A stretch of 64,000 nt of DNA from assembly GCA_905182065.1 (NCBI GenBank), contig CAJIZN010000001.1, positions 1,046,403 through 1,110,402 on the forward strand, given 5' to 3'. This DNA comes from Candidatus Marisimplicoccus framensis. GTDB taxonomy: Bacteria; Bacteroidota; Bacteroidia; Flavobacteriales; Flavobacteriaceae. Positions 19,837 to 30,104 of the stretch are shown piece by piece. How positions within the stretch are numbered: position 1 is the stretch's first letter; every line of letters starts with the position of its first letter. Both the position numbers and the translations under genes were made by a program. Under the pieces are notes generated by a model. The model was not told the origin of the DNA, did no database searches, and was given only the letters and a program-made list of their open reading frames with translations.

Positions 19837-21093
19837 ATGCAAGATTTATTTGAAAAAATATATAAAAATAAAGGTCCATTAGGAAAGTGGGCATCAATTG
19901 CTGAAGGCTACTTTGCTTTTCCAAAATTAGAAGGTCCAATATCTAATAGAATGAAATTTAATGGTAAAGAGGTTATAACATGGAGTGTTAATGATTATTT
20001 GGGTCTAGCTAATCATCCTGAAGTTAGAAAGGCTGATGCTGATGCAGCTAAAGACTATGGGAGCGCATATCCAATGGGTGCTCGTTTGATGTCTGGACAT
20101 ACTAACTTACATGAGAAATTAGAATTAGAATTAGCAGAATTTACTTCCAAGGAATCAGCCTATCTCTTAAATTTTGGATATCAGGGGATTTTATCTACAA
20201 TAGATTCGCTTGTTTCGAAGAATGATATTATTGTATACGATATTGATGCACATGCTTGTATTGTTGACGGCGTAAGACTTCACTTAGGTAAAAGGTTTAC
20301 TTATCAGCATAATGATATGCAAAGTCTTGAAAAAAATCTTGAGAGAGCAACGAAAATGGCAGAACAAACTGGTGGTGGAATTTTAGTTATTTCAGAAGGT
20401 GTTTTTGGCATGAGAGGTGAGCAAGGTAAGCTAAAGGAAATCGTTGAAATGAAAAATAAATTTCAATTTAGATTATTAGTTGATGATGCACATGGTTTTG
20501 GAACTCTTGGAAAAACTGGTGCTGGAACTGGAGAGGAACAGGGTGTGCAGGATCAAATTGATGTTTATTTTGCAACTTTTGCTAAATCAATGGCATCAAC
20601 AGGTGCTTTTATTTCAGGTGATACTGAAATAATTGGTTATTTAAAATATAACATGCGTTCACAGATGTTTGCTAAATCTCTTCAAATACAATTGGTTATA
20701 GGTGCACTAAAAAGACTTGAGTTACTTAAAACTAAACCTGAACTAAAAAATAAGTTATGGGAAAATGTTAATATGCTTCAATCTGGCTTAAAAAAAGGTG
20801 GTTTTGATATTGGTTCTACTCAGAGCTGTGTTACACCTGTATATCTTGAGGGAAGTGTACCTGAAGCTATGGCATTAGTTAGAGATCTTCGAGAAAATTA
20901 TCAAATATTCTGTTCAATTGTTGTGTATCCAGTTATACCAAAAGGTCTAATTCTTTTAAGACTAATCCCAACATCATCTCATAATGAAGATGATATAAAT
21001 GAAACTCTTGATGCATTTGCTTCTATTCGAGAAAAGCTTGAATCAGGAATCTATAAAAGAGCTCCTGAAGGTGTTGGAAAATCTATTGATTAG
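19837..21093 (+). CDS. Alpha-oxoamine synthase family enzyme (serine palmitoyltransferase / AONS-like)
   Basis: WSVNDYLGLANHPEV, YPMGARLMSGHTNLHEKLE, DDAHGFGTLGKTGAG, ATFAKSMASTGAFISG (PLP lysine). Confidence 0.92.
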   Translation: MQDLFEKIYKNKGPLGKWASIAEGYFAFPKLEGPISNRMKFNGKEVITWSVNDYLGLANHPEVRKADADAAKDYGSAYPMGARLMSGHTNLHEKLELELAEFTSKESAYLLNFGYQGILSTIDSLVSKNDIIVYDIDAHACIVDGVRLHLGKRFTYQHNDMQSLEKNLERATKMAEQTGGGILVISEGVFGMRGEQGKLKEIVEMKNKFQFRLLVDDAHGFGTLGKTGAGTGEEQGVQDQIDVYFATFAKSMASTGAFISGDTEIIGYLKYNMRSQMFAKSLQIQLVIGALKRLELLKTKPELKNKLWENVNMLQSGLKKGGFDIGSTQSCVTPVYLEGSVPEAMALVRDLRENYQIFCSIVVYPVIPKGLILLRLIPTSSHNEDDINETLDAFASIREKLESGIYKRAPEGVGKSID

Positions 21094-22218
21094 TCATTAT
21101 CATTTAACATAACAGGCATTACAAGCATTGTTATGGTTTCTTTAGACTCACCACCCTCATTCAATGGTCTTATTATTCCAGCTCTATTTGGATGAGACAT
21201 AGAAAGAGTAATCATATCAGATTCTAAGTTATTTAACATCTCAATCAAAAATTTAGAATTAAATCCAATCTGAATATCATCACCTGAATATTGACATTCT
21301 AAGGTTTTCATCAGCCTTATTGCTAAAATCAAAGTCTTCAGCACTAATATTTAATAAAGTACCGGCAAGTTTAATTCGAATTTGATTAGTAGTTTTATTA
21401 GAAAATATACTAACTCTTCTTACTGAGTTTAGAAATAATTGTCTATCAATTGTTAAAACATTTGGATTGTCTTTTGGAATAACAGCCTCATAGTTTGGAA
21501 ATTTACCATCAATTAATCTACATGTTATAGAAGATTTATCAAATATAAATTTTGCATTTGATTCATTATGTTGAATTACAAGTTCCGAGCTTTCGGTTTG
21601 AAGTATCCCTTTTAAAATTTGAAGAGGTTTCTTTGGCATAATAAACTCTGATACTTCACTTGCTGTATATTCTGAAGTCTCAAACTTTACTAATTTGTGT
21701 GCATCGGTAGCTACAAACCTTAATGAATCACTGTTAAATTGAAAGAAAACACCATTCATAACTGGTCTTAAATCATCAGTTCCTGATGCAAATATTGTCG
21801 AATTTATTGCATTTCCGAGGTCATAACCTTTTATCTTAGTTTCATGTGCATCCAATATTTCAATTTGCTTAGGAAATTCATCTCCCTTTAAATAAGCTAG
21901 TGAATACTTTCCGTTACTAGCACTTATCTCTATCGTGTTATTATCTGTTTTACTAAAGGTTAATGGTTGTTCTGAAAATGTCTTCAAAATATCTGTTAAC
22001 AGCTTTGCTGATATGGCAATTTTGTCTACGGAAGTTGATTCAATTTCAATTTCTGAAGTCATGGTTGATTCAAGATCTGAGGAACTTAAAGTAAGTTTGT
22101 TATTGTTTATTTCAAACAAAAAATTATCAAGAATTGGCAGAGTATTAGTAGAATTAATAACCCCACCTAAAATTTGAATCTCTTTATAAAGTAGAGAAGA
22201 TGAAACAATAAAATTCAT
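21090..22218 (-). CDS. dnaN: DNA polymerase III beta clamp, split by a single-base frameshift near 21305-21308
   Basis: MNFIVSSSLLYKEIQILGGVINSTNTLPILDNFLFEI ... AEDFDFSNKADE | LECQYSGDDIQIGFNSKFLIEMLNNL ... TMLVMPVMLND. Removing one A restores 376 codons. Confidence 0.93.
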
Positions 22219-22229
22219 ATGTTTTTTTT

Positions 22230-22237
22230 CAAATATA
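22230..22237 (-). promoter_or_regulatory. -7 box TATATTTG for dnaN
   Basis: CAAATATA on plus strand, 11 nt before the ATG at 22218. Confidence 0.5.
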
Positions 22238-22296
22238 TTTAATTGAAACAATATTTCTTAGTATAACTTATAAAAGTTATCTACTAGATACAAACA

Positions 22297-23124
22297 CTAA
22301 AAATATACGCTAACGACATCTCTATAATTTAACCCAAAAAGCGAACTAGCACTTCCAACTGTCTGAGGATTACTTTTGTATATACTCAATTGAAGGTATC
22401 CTAGATTATTAAATAAAGCAATTTTCTTTCCATCTTCCTCTCTGTCTTTTTTTTCTAAAGTAAAGTCTATTGCATCTGAGTAATTTTTATGAATTTTTGA
22501 AAACTTAACACTTCTAGCATTTATAGTAAATTCCCTTGTCTTTGATATTTCTTTAAAAAGTTTCTCAGTGATGTTAGTGACAACATTCCCATAGTTGTCA
22601 ATATAGATTACGCTACCAATTATTTGACTTTGTTCTTTATTTACAACTGGTCTTAAATTAGTGATTTCTTTAATCTTATTTATTTCATTTCCCACAACAT
22701 TTAGAGGTCCTGATCTATGAATGTGTGCAGCAACTTTTACAAATAAATCATCTGCTGAAATTTTATAATTATAATTACTATGTAGATTAATTTCAACAAT
22801 TTGTTCTGGTTTTTTATCCTTAAATATTAATGAAAAAACACCATTGTCTGCTCCGATGAAATAACATCCATCATACATTATTGCTATATGTTTGTTTTCT
22901 GGAGTTAATTCGGAGTCAACACTCAATATGTGAATAGTTCCTCGTGGAAAATTATTAAATGCTCCTTCAAGAACATAGCCTGCCTCTGAGAGATTAAAAG
23001 GACTTATCTTATGTGATATATCTATTATATTAATTTCATTTATATCACTGATTAATTTAGCTTTTAATGAGCTAACAAAGTAGTCTTTATTCCCATAATC
23101 AGTTGTTAATGTTATGATAGACAT
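22297..23124 (-). CDS. SAM hydroxide adenosyltransferase / SAM hydrolase family protein (DUF62-type)
   Basis: ITLTTDYGNKDYFVSSLKAKL, VDSELTPENKHIAI, GADNGVFSLIF, YIDNYGNVVTNIT. Confidence 0.88.
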   Translation of the reverse strand: MSIITLTTDYGNKDYFVSSLKAKLISDINEINIIDISHKISPFNLSEAGYVLEGAFNNFPRGTIHILSVDSELTPENKHIAIMYDGCYFIGADNGVFSLIFKDKKPEQIVEINLHSNYNYKISADDLFVKVAAHIHRSGPLNVVGNEINKIKEITNLRPVVNKEQSQIIGSVIYIDNYGNVVTNITEKLFKEISKTREFTINARSVKFSKIHKNYSDAIDFTLEKKDREEDGKKIALFNNLGYLQLSIYKSNPQTVGSASSLFGLNYRDVVSVYF

Positions 23125-23202
23125 TTGATTAAATAAACTTTATAAAATTTATGTAAATTTGAATCAAATAATCTACTATAACAAATTTTTAAATACAATC
23201 TA

Positions 23203-24138
23203 TTGAGTGATCTCCAATTTGAATTAACCGACGTTGACCCACAATACTTCTTTTCAAGAGATAATTTAAATTCTTTAAAATCAAGTTTTCCCAAAATTAA
23301 ACTAGTTCAGCGAGGACAAACTATTAAAGCTCTTGGTGAAAAAAATGAATTAAAGGATTTTGATAAAAAATTTAGAAGTTTACTGAAATATTATTCAGAG
23401 TATAATTCAATAGATCCTAACGTAATAAATGATATAGTTGTAAAGGATGTAAAGTTTAATGGTGATCAACCCTCGCTGATACTTTATGGTGTTTCAGGTA
23501 AGCCTATTCTTGCTAAAACTGTTAATCAAAAAAAACTTTATAAATCATTGTCAACAAACGATTTGATATTTGCTATAGGACCGGCTGGGACAGGTAAGAC
23601 ATACACTGGAGTAGCAATGGCTGTAAAAGCTCTAAAAGAAAAAGAAATTAAAAAGATTATTTTGACTAGGCCAGCAGTTGAAGCTGGAGAAAATTTAGGA
23701 TATCTTCCTGGAGATTTAAAAGAAAAGCTCGATCCTTACATGCAGCCTTTGTACGATGCGTTAAGTGATATGATACCATTTAGCAAACTTGAAAAACTCT
23801 TAGAGGATAGAACAATTGAAATTGCTCCTCTTGCATTTATGAGAGGAAGAACTTTAGATAACGCATTTGTTATTCTGGATGAAGCTCAAAACACTACACC
23901 TGCTCAAATGAAAATGTTTCTGACTCGAATGGGTGTGAGTGCAAAATTTATGGTAACAGGTGATCCTGGTCAAGTTGATTTGCCTAGAAAAGAAAATTCT
24001 GGATTAAAAGATGCAATTAAAATACTCTCAAACAAAAAAGGTATTAAGATTATTTATCTTGATGATAAGGATGTTATTAGACACCCTATTGTTAAAAAAG
24101 TTATTGATGCATATAATCAAATTGAAAAAGATTCATAG
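23203..24138 (+). CDS. phoH: PhoH family ATPase (TTG start)
   Basis: FAIGPAGTGKTYTGVAMAVKAL, EAGENLGYLPGDLKEKLDPYMQPLYDAL, VILDEAQNTTPAQMKMFLTRMG. Confidence 0.95.
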   Translation: MSDLQFELTDVDPQYFFSRDNLNSLKSSFPKIKLVQRGQTIKALGEKNELKDFDKKFRSLLKYYSEYNSIDPNVINDIVVKDVKFNGDQPSLILYGVSGKPILAKTVNQKKLYKSLSTNDLIFAIGPAGTGKTYTGVAMAVKALKEKEIKKIILTRPAVEAGENLGYLPGDLKEKLDPYMQPLYDALSDMIPFSKLEKLLEDRTIEIAPLAFMRGRTLDNAFVILDEAQNTTPAQMKMFLTRMGVSAKFMVTGDPGQVDLPRKENSGLKDAIKILSNKKGIKIIYLDDKDVIRHPIVKKVIDAYNQIEKDS

Positions 24139-25079
24139 TGAATAATATTTATAAAACTGATTTTAATTTCCCAGGTCAAACTTCTAAATACGAAGGAAAA
24201 GTAAGAGACGTTTATACTATTGAGGATGAAATCATTATTTTGATAGCTTCTGACAGGATATCAGCATTTGACATAGTAATGCCCAGACCAATCCCTAATA
24301 AAGGACAAGTATTAAACCAGATATCCCTTGAAATGTTAAACTCAACTAAGGACATTGTTGATAATTGGCTTATTTCTTCACCTGACCCTAATGTTTCAAT
24401 TGGTCGTAAACTTAACCCAATTAAGATTGAGATGGTAATCAGAGGATATTTGACTGGACACTCTGATAGGCTTTATAAATCTGGTGAAAGAAGTATTTGT
24501 GGTGTCTCATTACCTTCAGGACTTTCTTCCAATCAAAAATTTGAAATGCCAATAATTACTCCAAGTACTAAAGCTGAATTTGGTCATGATGAAGATATTT
24601 CAAAGTCTGATATTCTAAAACAAGGTATACTCTCCATTGATCAATACGAAGAAATTGAGGAAGTAACATATAAGTTGTTTTCAAGAGGAACAAAAATTGC
24701 AAAAGAAAGAGGTTTATTATTAGTGGATACTAAATATGAATTTGGTTACGATAAAAATAATAAGCTCTACTTGATAGATGAAATACACACACCTGATTCC
24801 TCTAGATATTTTTACATGGATACTTATAAAACTGATTTTGATAATGGAGTGACACCAAAACAATTATCTAAAGAATTTTTTAGGCAATGGTTGATTAAAA
24901 ATAATTTTCAGGGAAAAGAAAATGAGAATTTACCTGAAATCTCAGATGAAATTATTAATGAAGTTTCAGATAGGTATATCGAATTATTTAACATAATCAC
25001 TGGTAATAATTTTAAACCCCGAGTTTCTACTAATGTTTTAGAGGACGTAGAGAAAAATATATTAAACTATCTTATCTAG
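24138..25079 (+). CDS. purC: Phosphoribosylaminoimidazolesuccinocarboxamide synthase
   Basis: YEGKVRDVYTIED, IASDRISAFDIVMP, VIRGYLTGHSDRLY, DEIHTPDSSRYF. Confidence 0.95.
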   Translation: MNNIYKTDFNFPGQTSKYEGKVRDVYTIEDEIIILIASDRISAFDIVMPRPIPNKGQVLNQISLEMLNSTKDIVDNWLISSPDPNVSIGRKLNPIKIEMVIRGYLTGHSDRLYKSGERSICGVSLPSGLSSNQKFEMPIITPSTKAEFGHDEDISKSDILKQGILSIDQYEEIEEVTYKLFSRGTKIAKERGLLLVDTKYEFGYDKNNKLYLIDEIHTPDSSRYFYMDTYKTDFDNGVTPKQLSKEFFRQWLIKNNFQGKENENLPEISDEIINEVSDRYIELFNIITGNNFKPRVSTNVLEDVEKNILNYLI

Positions 25080-26619
25080 TTGTACTCTGAAGATAGAATC
25101 CCAATAAAAGTTTCTATTCCCTTTATATAATTCTAATAGTTTAATATTTTCATTTGGACTATGTTGATTATTATCCTTATTTACAGTTGGAACTCCAACT
25201 GCCGGAATATTGAGTATGTTAACAAATGGTGAAATTGGAACAGACCCACCACTAGTTCTTTTTAAAACTGGTTTTACATCCAAATGTTTTTAGTTAAAGT
25301 ATGTAGATAGCCAATCTTCCTAAATCACTATCAATTTCAGTTCTAAATGCTGGATATGAAACACTAGAATTAAATTTTACAATTTTATCATATTTCATTC
25401 TCTCCTCTTTTGAAGGTTCATGATCTAAAACTTCATATATCCAAGACTTTCAATATGTTTTTTTATTAGATCATTGAAGTCTGTAACCATCAGATTCAAT
25501 GACTAGTCTAACATCTATTTCTGCAATACATTCAGATGGAATTATTGTTCTAGCTTCAGATCCAACCCAACCTGCTCTTATTCCTCTTACATTTAATGAT
25601 GGGAATTGAAGAGATTCTTGATATGTGCATTACCAACTAGACTCTGCTTTTTTAAATTGCATTTTAGCACGCATTATTTTCTTCATTGTCTGGAACATCA
25701 TCTAAATACTTTCATTACTTCATCTGTATAGTCTGAATTCCATCATAGTAGCCTTTAATTTTAACAATCCCATTTTCATCTTTCATTGAGGATAATATAT
25801 TTGACATTCGAAAGACTAGGATTAGGTGCATAATTTCCAAAATGTCCACTATGCTGGGGTACAACGGGTCCATATGTTTTTAAGAGTGATTTGAGGATAT
25901 CCCTCTATTTCCAAAATTTAATGTTGGTAGATCTGATTGATGTTGAGGTCCATCAAATATTAGGAGAGCATCACTTTTGAGGAGTTCTCTATATTTTTTA
26001 ACGGCGTGAGGGTAGACTTGGTGAGCCCTTTTCTTCTTCAAAATCCATTACTAACTTTATATTAAATTTTTGATCAATATTATTCAAGTTCATAAATTTT
26101 ATTGCTTGAATTAACATCATCACAGGTCCTTTAGCATCAGAAGAGGATCTAGCAAAGATTCTTATATCATTTTCTTCTAAGGTATCATAACTGATATTTT
26201 TTAATTTACTTGAATCATAGTCTTGTAAAGTTGCCGTTTTCTTTTAGTTTATAAACTGGGGTAAATGGATTCTCCTGATTCCATTTACTTAAATCTACTG
26301 GTTGACCATCAAGGTGAAGATAGATGAGAATTGTTTTATAATCATCGTTTATATGTTTGGAAGCAAGAAGAAGAGGAATAGTCTCAGTATCTAATTTTTC
26401 AATTTTAAATTCTAAAGATTCAAACTTATTTTCTGTCCAATTAATTAATTTATCTGATATCAGATCTAAAATTTGCATCATTAGGATAAGAAAGGAATTC
26501 AATAAATTCATCAATATTATTAAGTCGCTTGTTCTAATACTTCATCCGTGATATTCTCTTTGACCATATAAAGGAAGTGTTAGAATGATTGATAAAAATA
26601 TAATCTTAAATAGTTTCAT
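25062..26619 (-). pseudogene. M20-family dipeptidase/deacetylase, shattered by about a dozen frameshifts (real pseudogene or local sequence error)
   Basis: Minus-strand reading across frames: signal peptide MKLFKIIFLSIILTLPLYGQ; DKLINWTENKFESLEF; YLHLDGQPVDLSKW; ARSSSDAKGPVMMLIQ; MDFEEEKGSPSLPS; IFDGPQHQSDLPTLNFGNRG; HSGHFGNYAPNPSL; LKRTSGGSVPISPFV; NQHSPNENI. Confidence 0.88.
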
Positions 26620-26649
26620 ATGACTTGATTTAACTTAATAATAATTGAT

Positions 26650-27526
26650 TCAACTCTCTTGATTATTGTAAACATTAACTGGGTTTGTATACTTCTTTAA
26701 CCATGTTATTTGTCTTTTAGCATAGTTTCTGGTATTCTGTTTTATTTTTTCAACTGCTTGAGTGTATGTTAATTTATCATCAAAATAACTAAAAAATTCC
26801 TTGTAACCAACTGTATTCAAGGTATTTAATTCCTTAAAATCTTTTAATTTAAAAGCTTCTTCTTCTAAACCTTCTTTTATCATTATATCTACTCTATTAT
26901 TAATTCTTTTATATAGTTTTTCTCTATCGCTTTCAATAATTAGTACATGACTTTTAAAGACTCTCTGTTTTTCTTTTTTAGTCCTTTGAGATGAGAACTT
27001 TTTACCTGTTAATTCAATCACCTCTAGAGCTCTAATTATCCTGTTAACATTTCTTAAATCAACTTCTTCATAATACTCAGGATCAAGTTTTTTAAGTTTA
27101 TTTTGAATGACTTTCTATACCTCCTGACTTGAAATCAGCAATAATATTATTTCTCATATTCAATGGTACATCTGGAAAATCATCAATACCAAACATAATT
27201 GAATCTGCATATAATCCAGATCCTCCAACTAGGATTAGATTGTCTTTTTCCTTAAATAAATCATTTATTACTGTGATCGCCTCTTTTTCATATTTACCAA
27301 CATTATATAGATCATGGATGCTTTTATTGTGAATAAAATGGTGTTTTACTTCTTTTAATTGAGAATTTGAGGGTGGGGAAGTGCCAATTTTTAACTCTTT
27401 ATAAAATTGTCTTGAATCACATGAGACAATATCCGTGTTAAATTTTTTGGCTATTTCTAAACTTAAATCAGTTTTACCAACTCCAGTAGGGCCAGCAATA
27501 TAAATTAAGTTTTTATTTTTCCTCAT
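26650..27526 (-). CDS. miaA: tRNA dimethylallyltransferase, split by a single-base insertion near 27108
   Basis: LIYIAGPTGVGKTDLSLEIA, DSRQFYKELKIGTSPPS ... GGIES[L]QNKLKKLDPEYYEEVDLRNVNRIIRALEVIELTGK; removing one base gives 292 codons. Confidence 0.92.
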
Positions 27527-28334
27527 CTAGATGTGAACCACATTCATGACAATATATTGCAGCATCTTTATGTTTACTATTCATGCACTCTGCACATACT
27601 CTAGTATTAACATCTACATTTTTCTTTCTTTGAGCCATCTCTGCAGAGATTATTCCAGTTGGGACAGCTATGACTCCATACCCAAGAATCATGAGTATAG
27701 AAGCTACAAATTTACCCATTCCTGTTAAAGGAACTATGTCACCATAACCAACAGTTGATATTGTGCTAATACACCAATAAATACTTTCTGGAATATTATC
27801 AAAACCTGCCTCAGGTCCTTCAATAATGTACATAAGAGTTCCAAAAACAATACACATTATCAATACAAAAAGTAGAAAAATTATAATTTTTGCTCTACTA
27901 ACGAGAAGTGACCTTACCAGGAAAGTAGATTCTCCTATATATCTTGAAATATGGAGAACTCGAAAGATTCTCAAAATTCTAAGAGCTCTAATTGCCATCA
28001 AAGCCTCTACAGGTGCTCCAACAAAAATTAATGCTATATACTTAGGAATAGTAGCGAGAAAATCAATTATTCCATAAAAACTAAAAATATAATTTTTAGG
28101 ATGATGAATAGAGATAATCCTTAGTATATATTCAATAGTAAATAAAATGGTAATAATCCATTCGGCAATATTAAAAATTTCAGAATATTTATTATTTATC
28201 CAGCCAACAGTCTCTAGTGCAACTAGAATTACACTAATAATTATAACTATAATTAGTCCAATATCAAAGATCTTACCCTCTGGTGTATCAGCTTCGTAAA
28301 TTATATCATGTATTTTCTGACGAGTTTTATTCAA
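27513..28334 (-). CDS. Voltage-gated potassium channel-type ion transporter with C-terminal zinc ribbon
   Basis: RALRILRIFRVLHISRY (S4-like), STISTVGYGDIVPLT selectivity filter, CAECMNSKHKDAAIYCHECGSHL. Confidence 0.92.
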   Translation of the reverse strand: MNKTRQKIHDIIYEADTPEGKIFDIGLIIVIIISVILVALETVGWINNKYSEIFNIAEWIITILFTIEYILRIISIHHPKNYIFSFYGIIDFLATIPKYIALIFVGAPVEALMAIRALRILRIFRVLHISRYIGESTFLVRSLLVSRAKIIIFLLFVLIMCIVFGTLMYIIEGPEAGFDNIPESIYWCISTISTVGYGDIVPLTGMGKFVASILMILGYGVIAVPTGIISAEMAQRKKNVDVNTRVCAECMNSKHKDAAIYCHECGSHLDEEK

Positions 28335-29454
28335 TGTCTGAAAATTTATAAATTTCGCTCAAAGTTAGTAGTTTTTTATATTTCTTTTGAAAAATTAATC
28401 TATAGACATAGTTTTTAACCTTATTTGACTCATCTACTTTAACTAACCTAGAGTTTAACTTTTGTTCGGTATTAATGTTATTAAATAGATCAAAATAACC
28501 GTAACCAGTGAATTTTTCATTTTTAAAAAAAATAAAACTTTTATCATTTTCATTTTTACCATTAAATGTGATGATGAAATCTTTTAGTTTAGAAATGATA
28601 TCAGGCTTTTCAGTTTTATGAAATATTTTTGGATCTATATTATTATTAATTTTTGGTTTTAAAGATCTTATCTCATTTAACGCCTTGATAACACTGATGC
28701 TAATATTACCTGTCTTGTGAACTTTTATAGATTTAAAATTATTTTGAACATATTTTGGAATAAACTTTTTACTCGTAAATAGTTTTACAACTTTGTTTTT
28801 TATATCCTTACTGTAATCAATATAGATCAACTTTTTATGTTTATTGTATATATAAAAAACACCAACTTCATTATTTAAATTTTCAATAGTGTCTTTAAAA
28901 AGTGAATTCATACTCTCACCAGGAAACTCAACTATACTTTTCTTAATTATATTTTGTTTTATATCCTTTTCCAATAAGATTTTAAAAAGTTCTACTGTGG
29001 CTAAAGCATCTCCACTAGCTCTATGCCTATCTTTTAATGGAATTCCAAGACTTCTTGAGAGTCTTCCTAATTTATAAGATTCTTGATCTGGAAGTAATTC
29101 TTGAGATAGTATAACAGTACACAATGACTTCATGGAAAATTCATATCCAAGTCTTTTAAATTCTAATTGTAAGATTCTATAATCAAATTGGGCATTGTGA
29201 GCAACTAATATTGAATCTGAGGTTATTTCTACTACTCTTTTAGCTATCTCATGAAATTTTGGAGCTGTTTTAACCATTTTTGAGGTTATACCAGTAAGTT
29301 TTTCTACATATGGGTGAATATCCCTTTGAGGGTTAACCAGGCTTATAAATTGATCTTTAATTGAAGTTCCGTCAAATTTATACGCTGCAACTTCAATTAT
29401 TGACTCTTCATTAAACTTTCCTCCAGTACTTTCTATATCAACGATTGTATACAT
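28327..29454 (-). CDS. DnaQ-like 3'-5' exonuclease with degenerate GIY-YIG-like C-terminal region
   Basis: YTIVDIESTGG (ExoI), LVAHNAQFDYRIL (ExoII), HRASGDALATVELF (ExoIII); then GVFYIYNKHKKLIYIDYSKDIKNKV. Confidence 0.85.
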   Translation of the reverse strand: MYTIVDIESTGGKFNEESIIEVAAYKFDGTSIKDQFISLVNPQRDIHPYVEKLTGITSKMVKTAPKFHEIAKRVVEITSDSILVAHNAQFDYRILQLEFKRLGYEFSMKSLCTVILSQELLPDQESYKLGRLSRSLGIPLKDRHRASGDALATVELFKILLEKDIKQNIIKKSIVEFPGESMNSLFKDTIENLNNEVGVFYIYNKHKKLIYIDYSKDIKNKVVKLFTSKKFIPKYVQNNFKSIKVHKTGNISISVIKALNEIRSLKPKINNNIDPKIFHKTEKPDIISKLKDFIITFNGKNENDKSFIFFKNEKFTGYGYFDLFNNINTEQKLNSRLVKVDESNKVKNYVYRLIFQKKYKKLLTLSEIYKFSDIE

Positions 29455-30104
29455 TAATAATTTCTTTTTCCAAAAATTCTACTTCCAACTCTTATCATAT
29501 TTGATCCATTTTGAATAGCTAATAAATAATCATCACTCATTCCAATTGAAAGAATTTTAAAATTTGAATCAATAGTTTTCATTTTTTTAAATAGTTTTTC
29601 TATTTCTTTAAACTCGGTGTTTATAAGTTCTTTATCATCTGTAAACGTTGCCATACCCATTAATCCTAGGATATTAATATTATTAAGTTTTTTTACTTCA
29701 TCGTAAAAAGAATCTAGCTCATCAATATTTAATCCAAATTTTGTTTCTTCCTTTGATATTTTAATCTGAATTAAACAATCAATTGATTTATCATGTTTTT
29801 TTCCATTTTTATCAATCTCATTTGCTAATGATAATCTATCAAGAGAATGAATTAAAGAAATAAATTCTGAAATGTATTTTACTTTATTTTTTTGAAGATG
29901 GCCAATCATATGCCATTCGATGTCTTTGGGTAATTTATTGAATTTATCTACAATTTCTTGAACTCTGTTTTCACCAAATTTTTTCTGACCTTGATTATAG
30001 GCTTCGTTAATATCCTCAATACTTCTTGTCTTAGATACAGCAATTAATTCCGCTTTATCTTTTATTTCGTTATTGATTATTGAGATTTGTTGTTTTATAC
30101 TCAT
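29454..30104 (-). CDS. YggS/PROSC-family PLP homeostasis protein
   Basis: MSIKQQISIINNEIKDKAELIAVSKTRSIEDI, GENRVQEIVDKF, WHMIGHLQKNKVK, LGLMGMATFTDD, SIGMSDDYLLAIQNGSNMIRVGSRIFG. Confidence 0.93.
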   Translation of the reverse strand: MSIKQQISIINNEIKDKAELIAVSKTRSIEDINEAYNQGQKKFGENRVQEIVDKFNKLPKDIEWHMIGHLQKNKVKYISEFISLIHSLDRLSLANEIDKNGKKHDKSIDCLIQIKISKEETKFGLNIDELDSFYDEVKKLNNINILGLMGMATFTDDKELINTEFKEIEKLFKKMKTIDSNFKILSIGMSDDYLLAIQNGSNMIRVGSRIFGKRNY

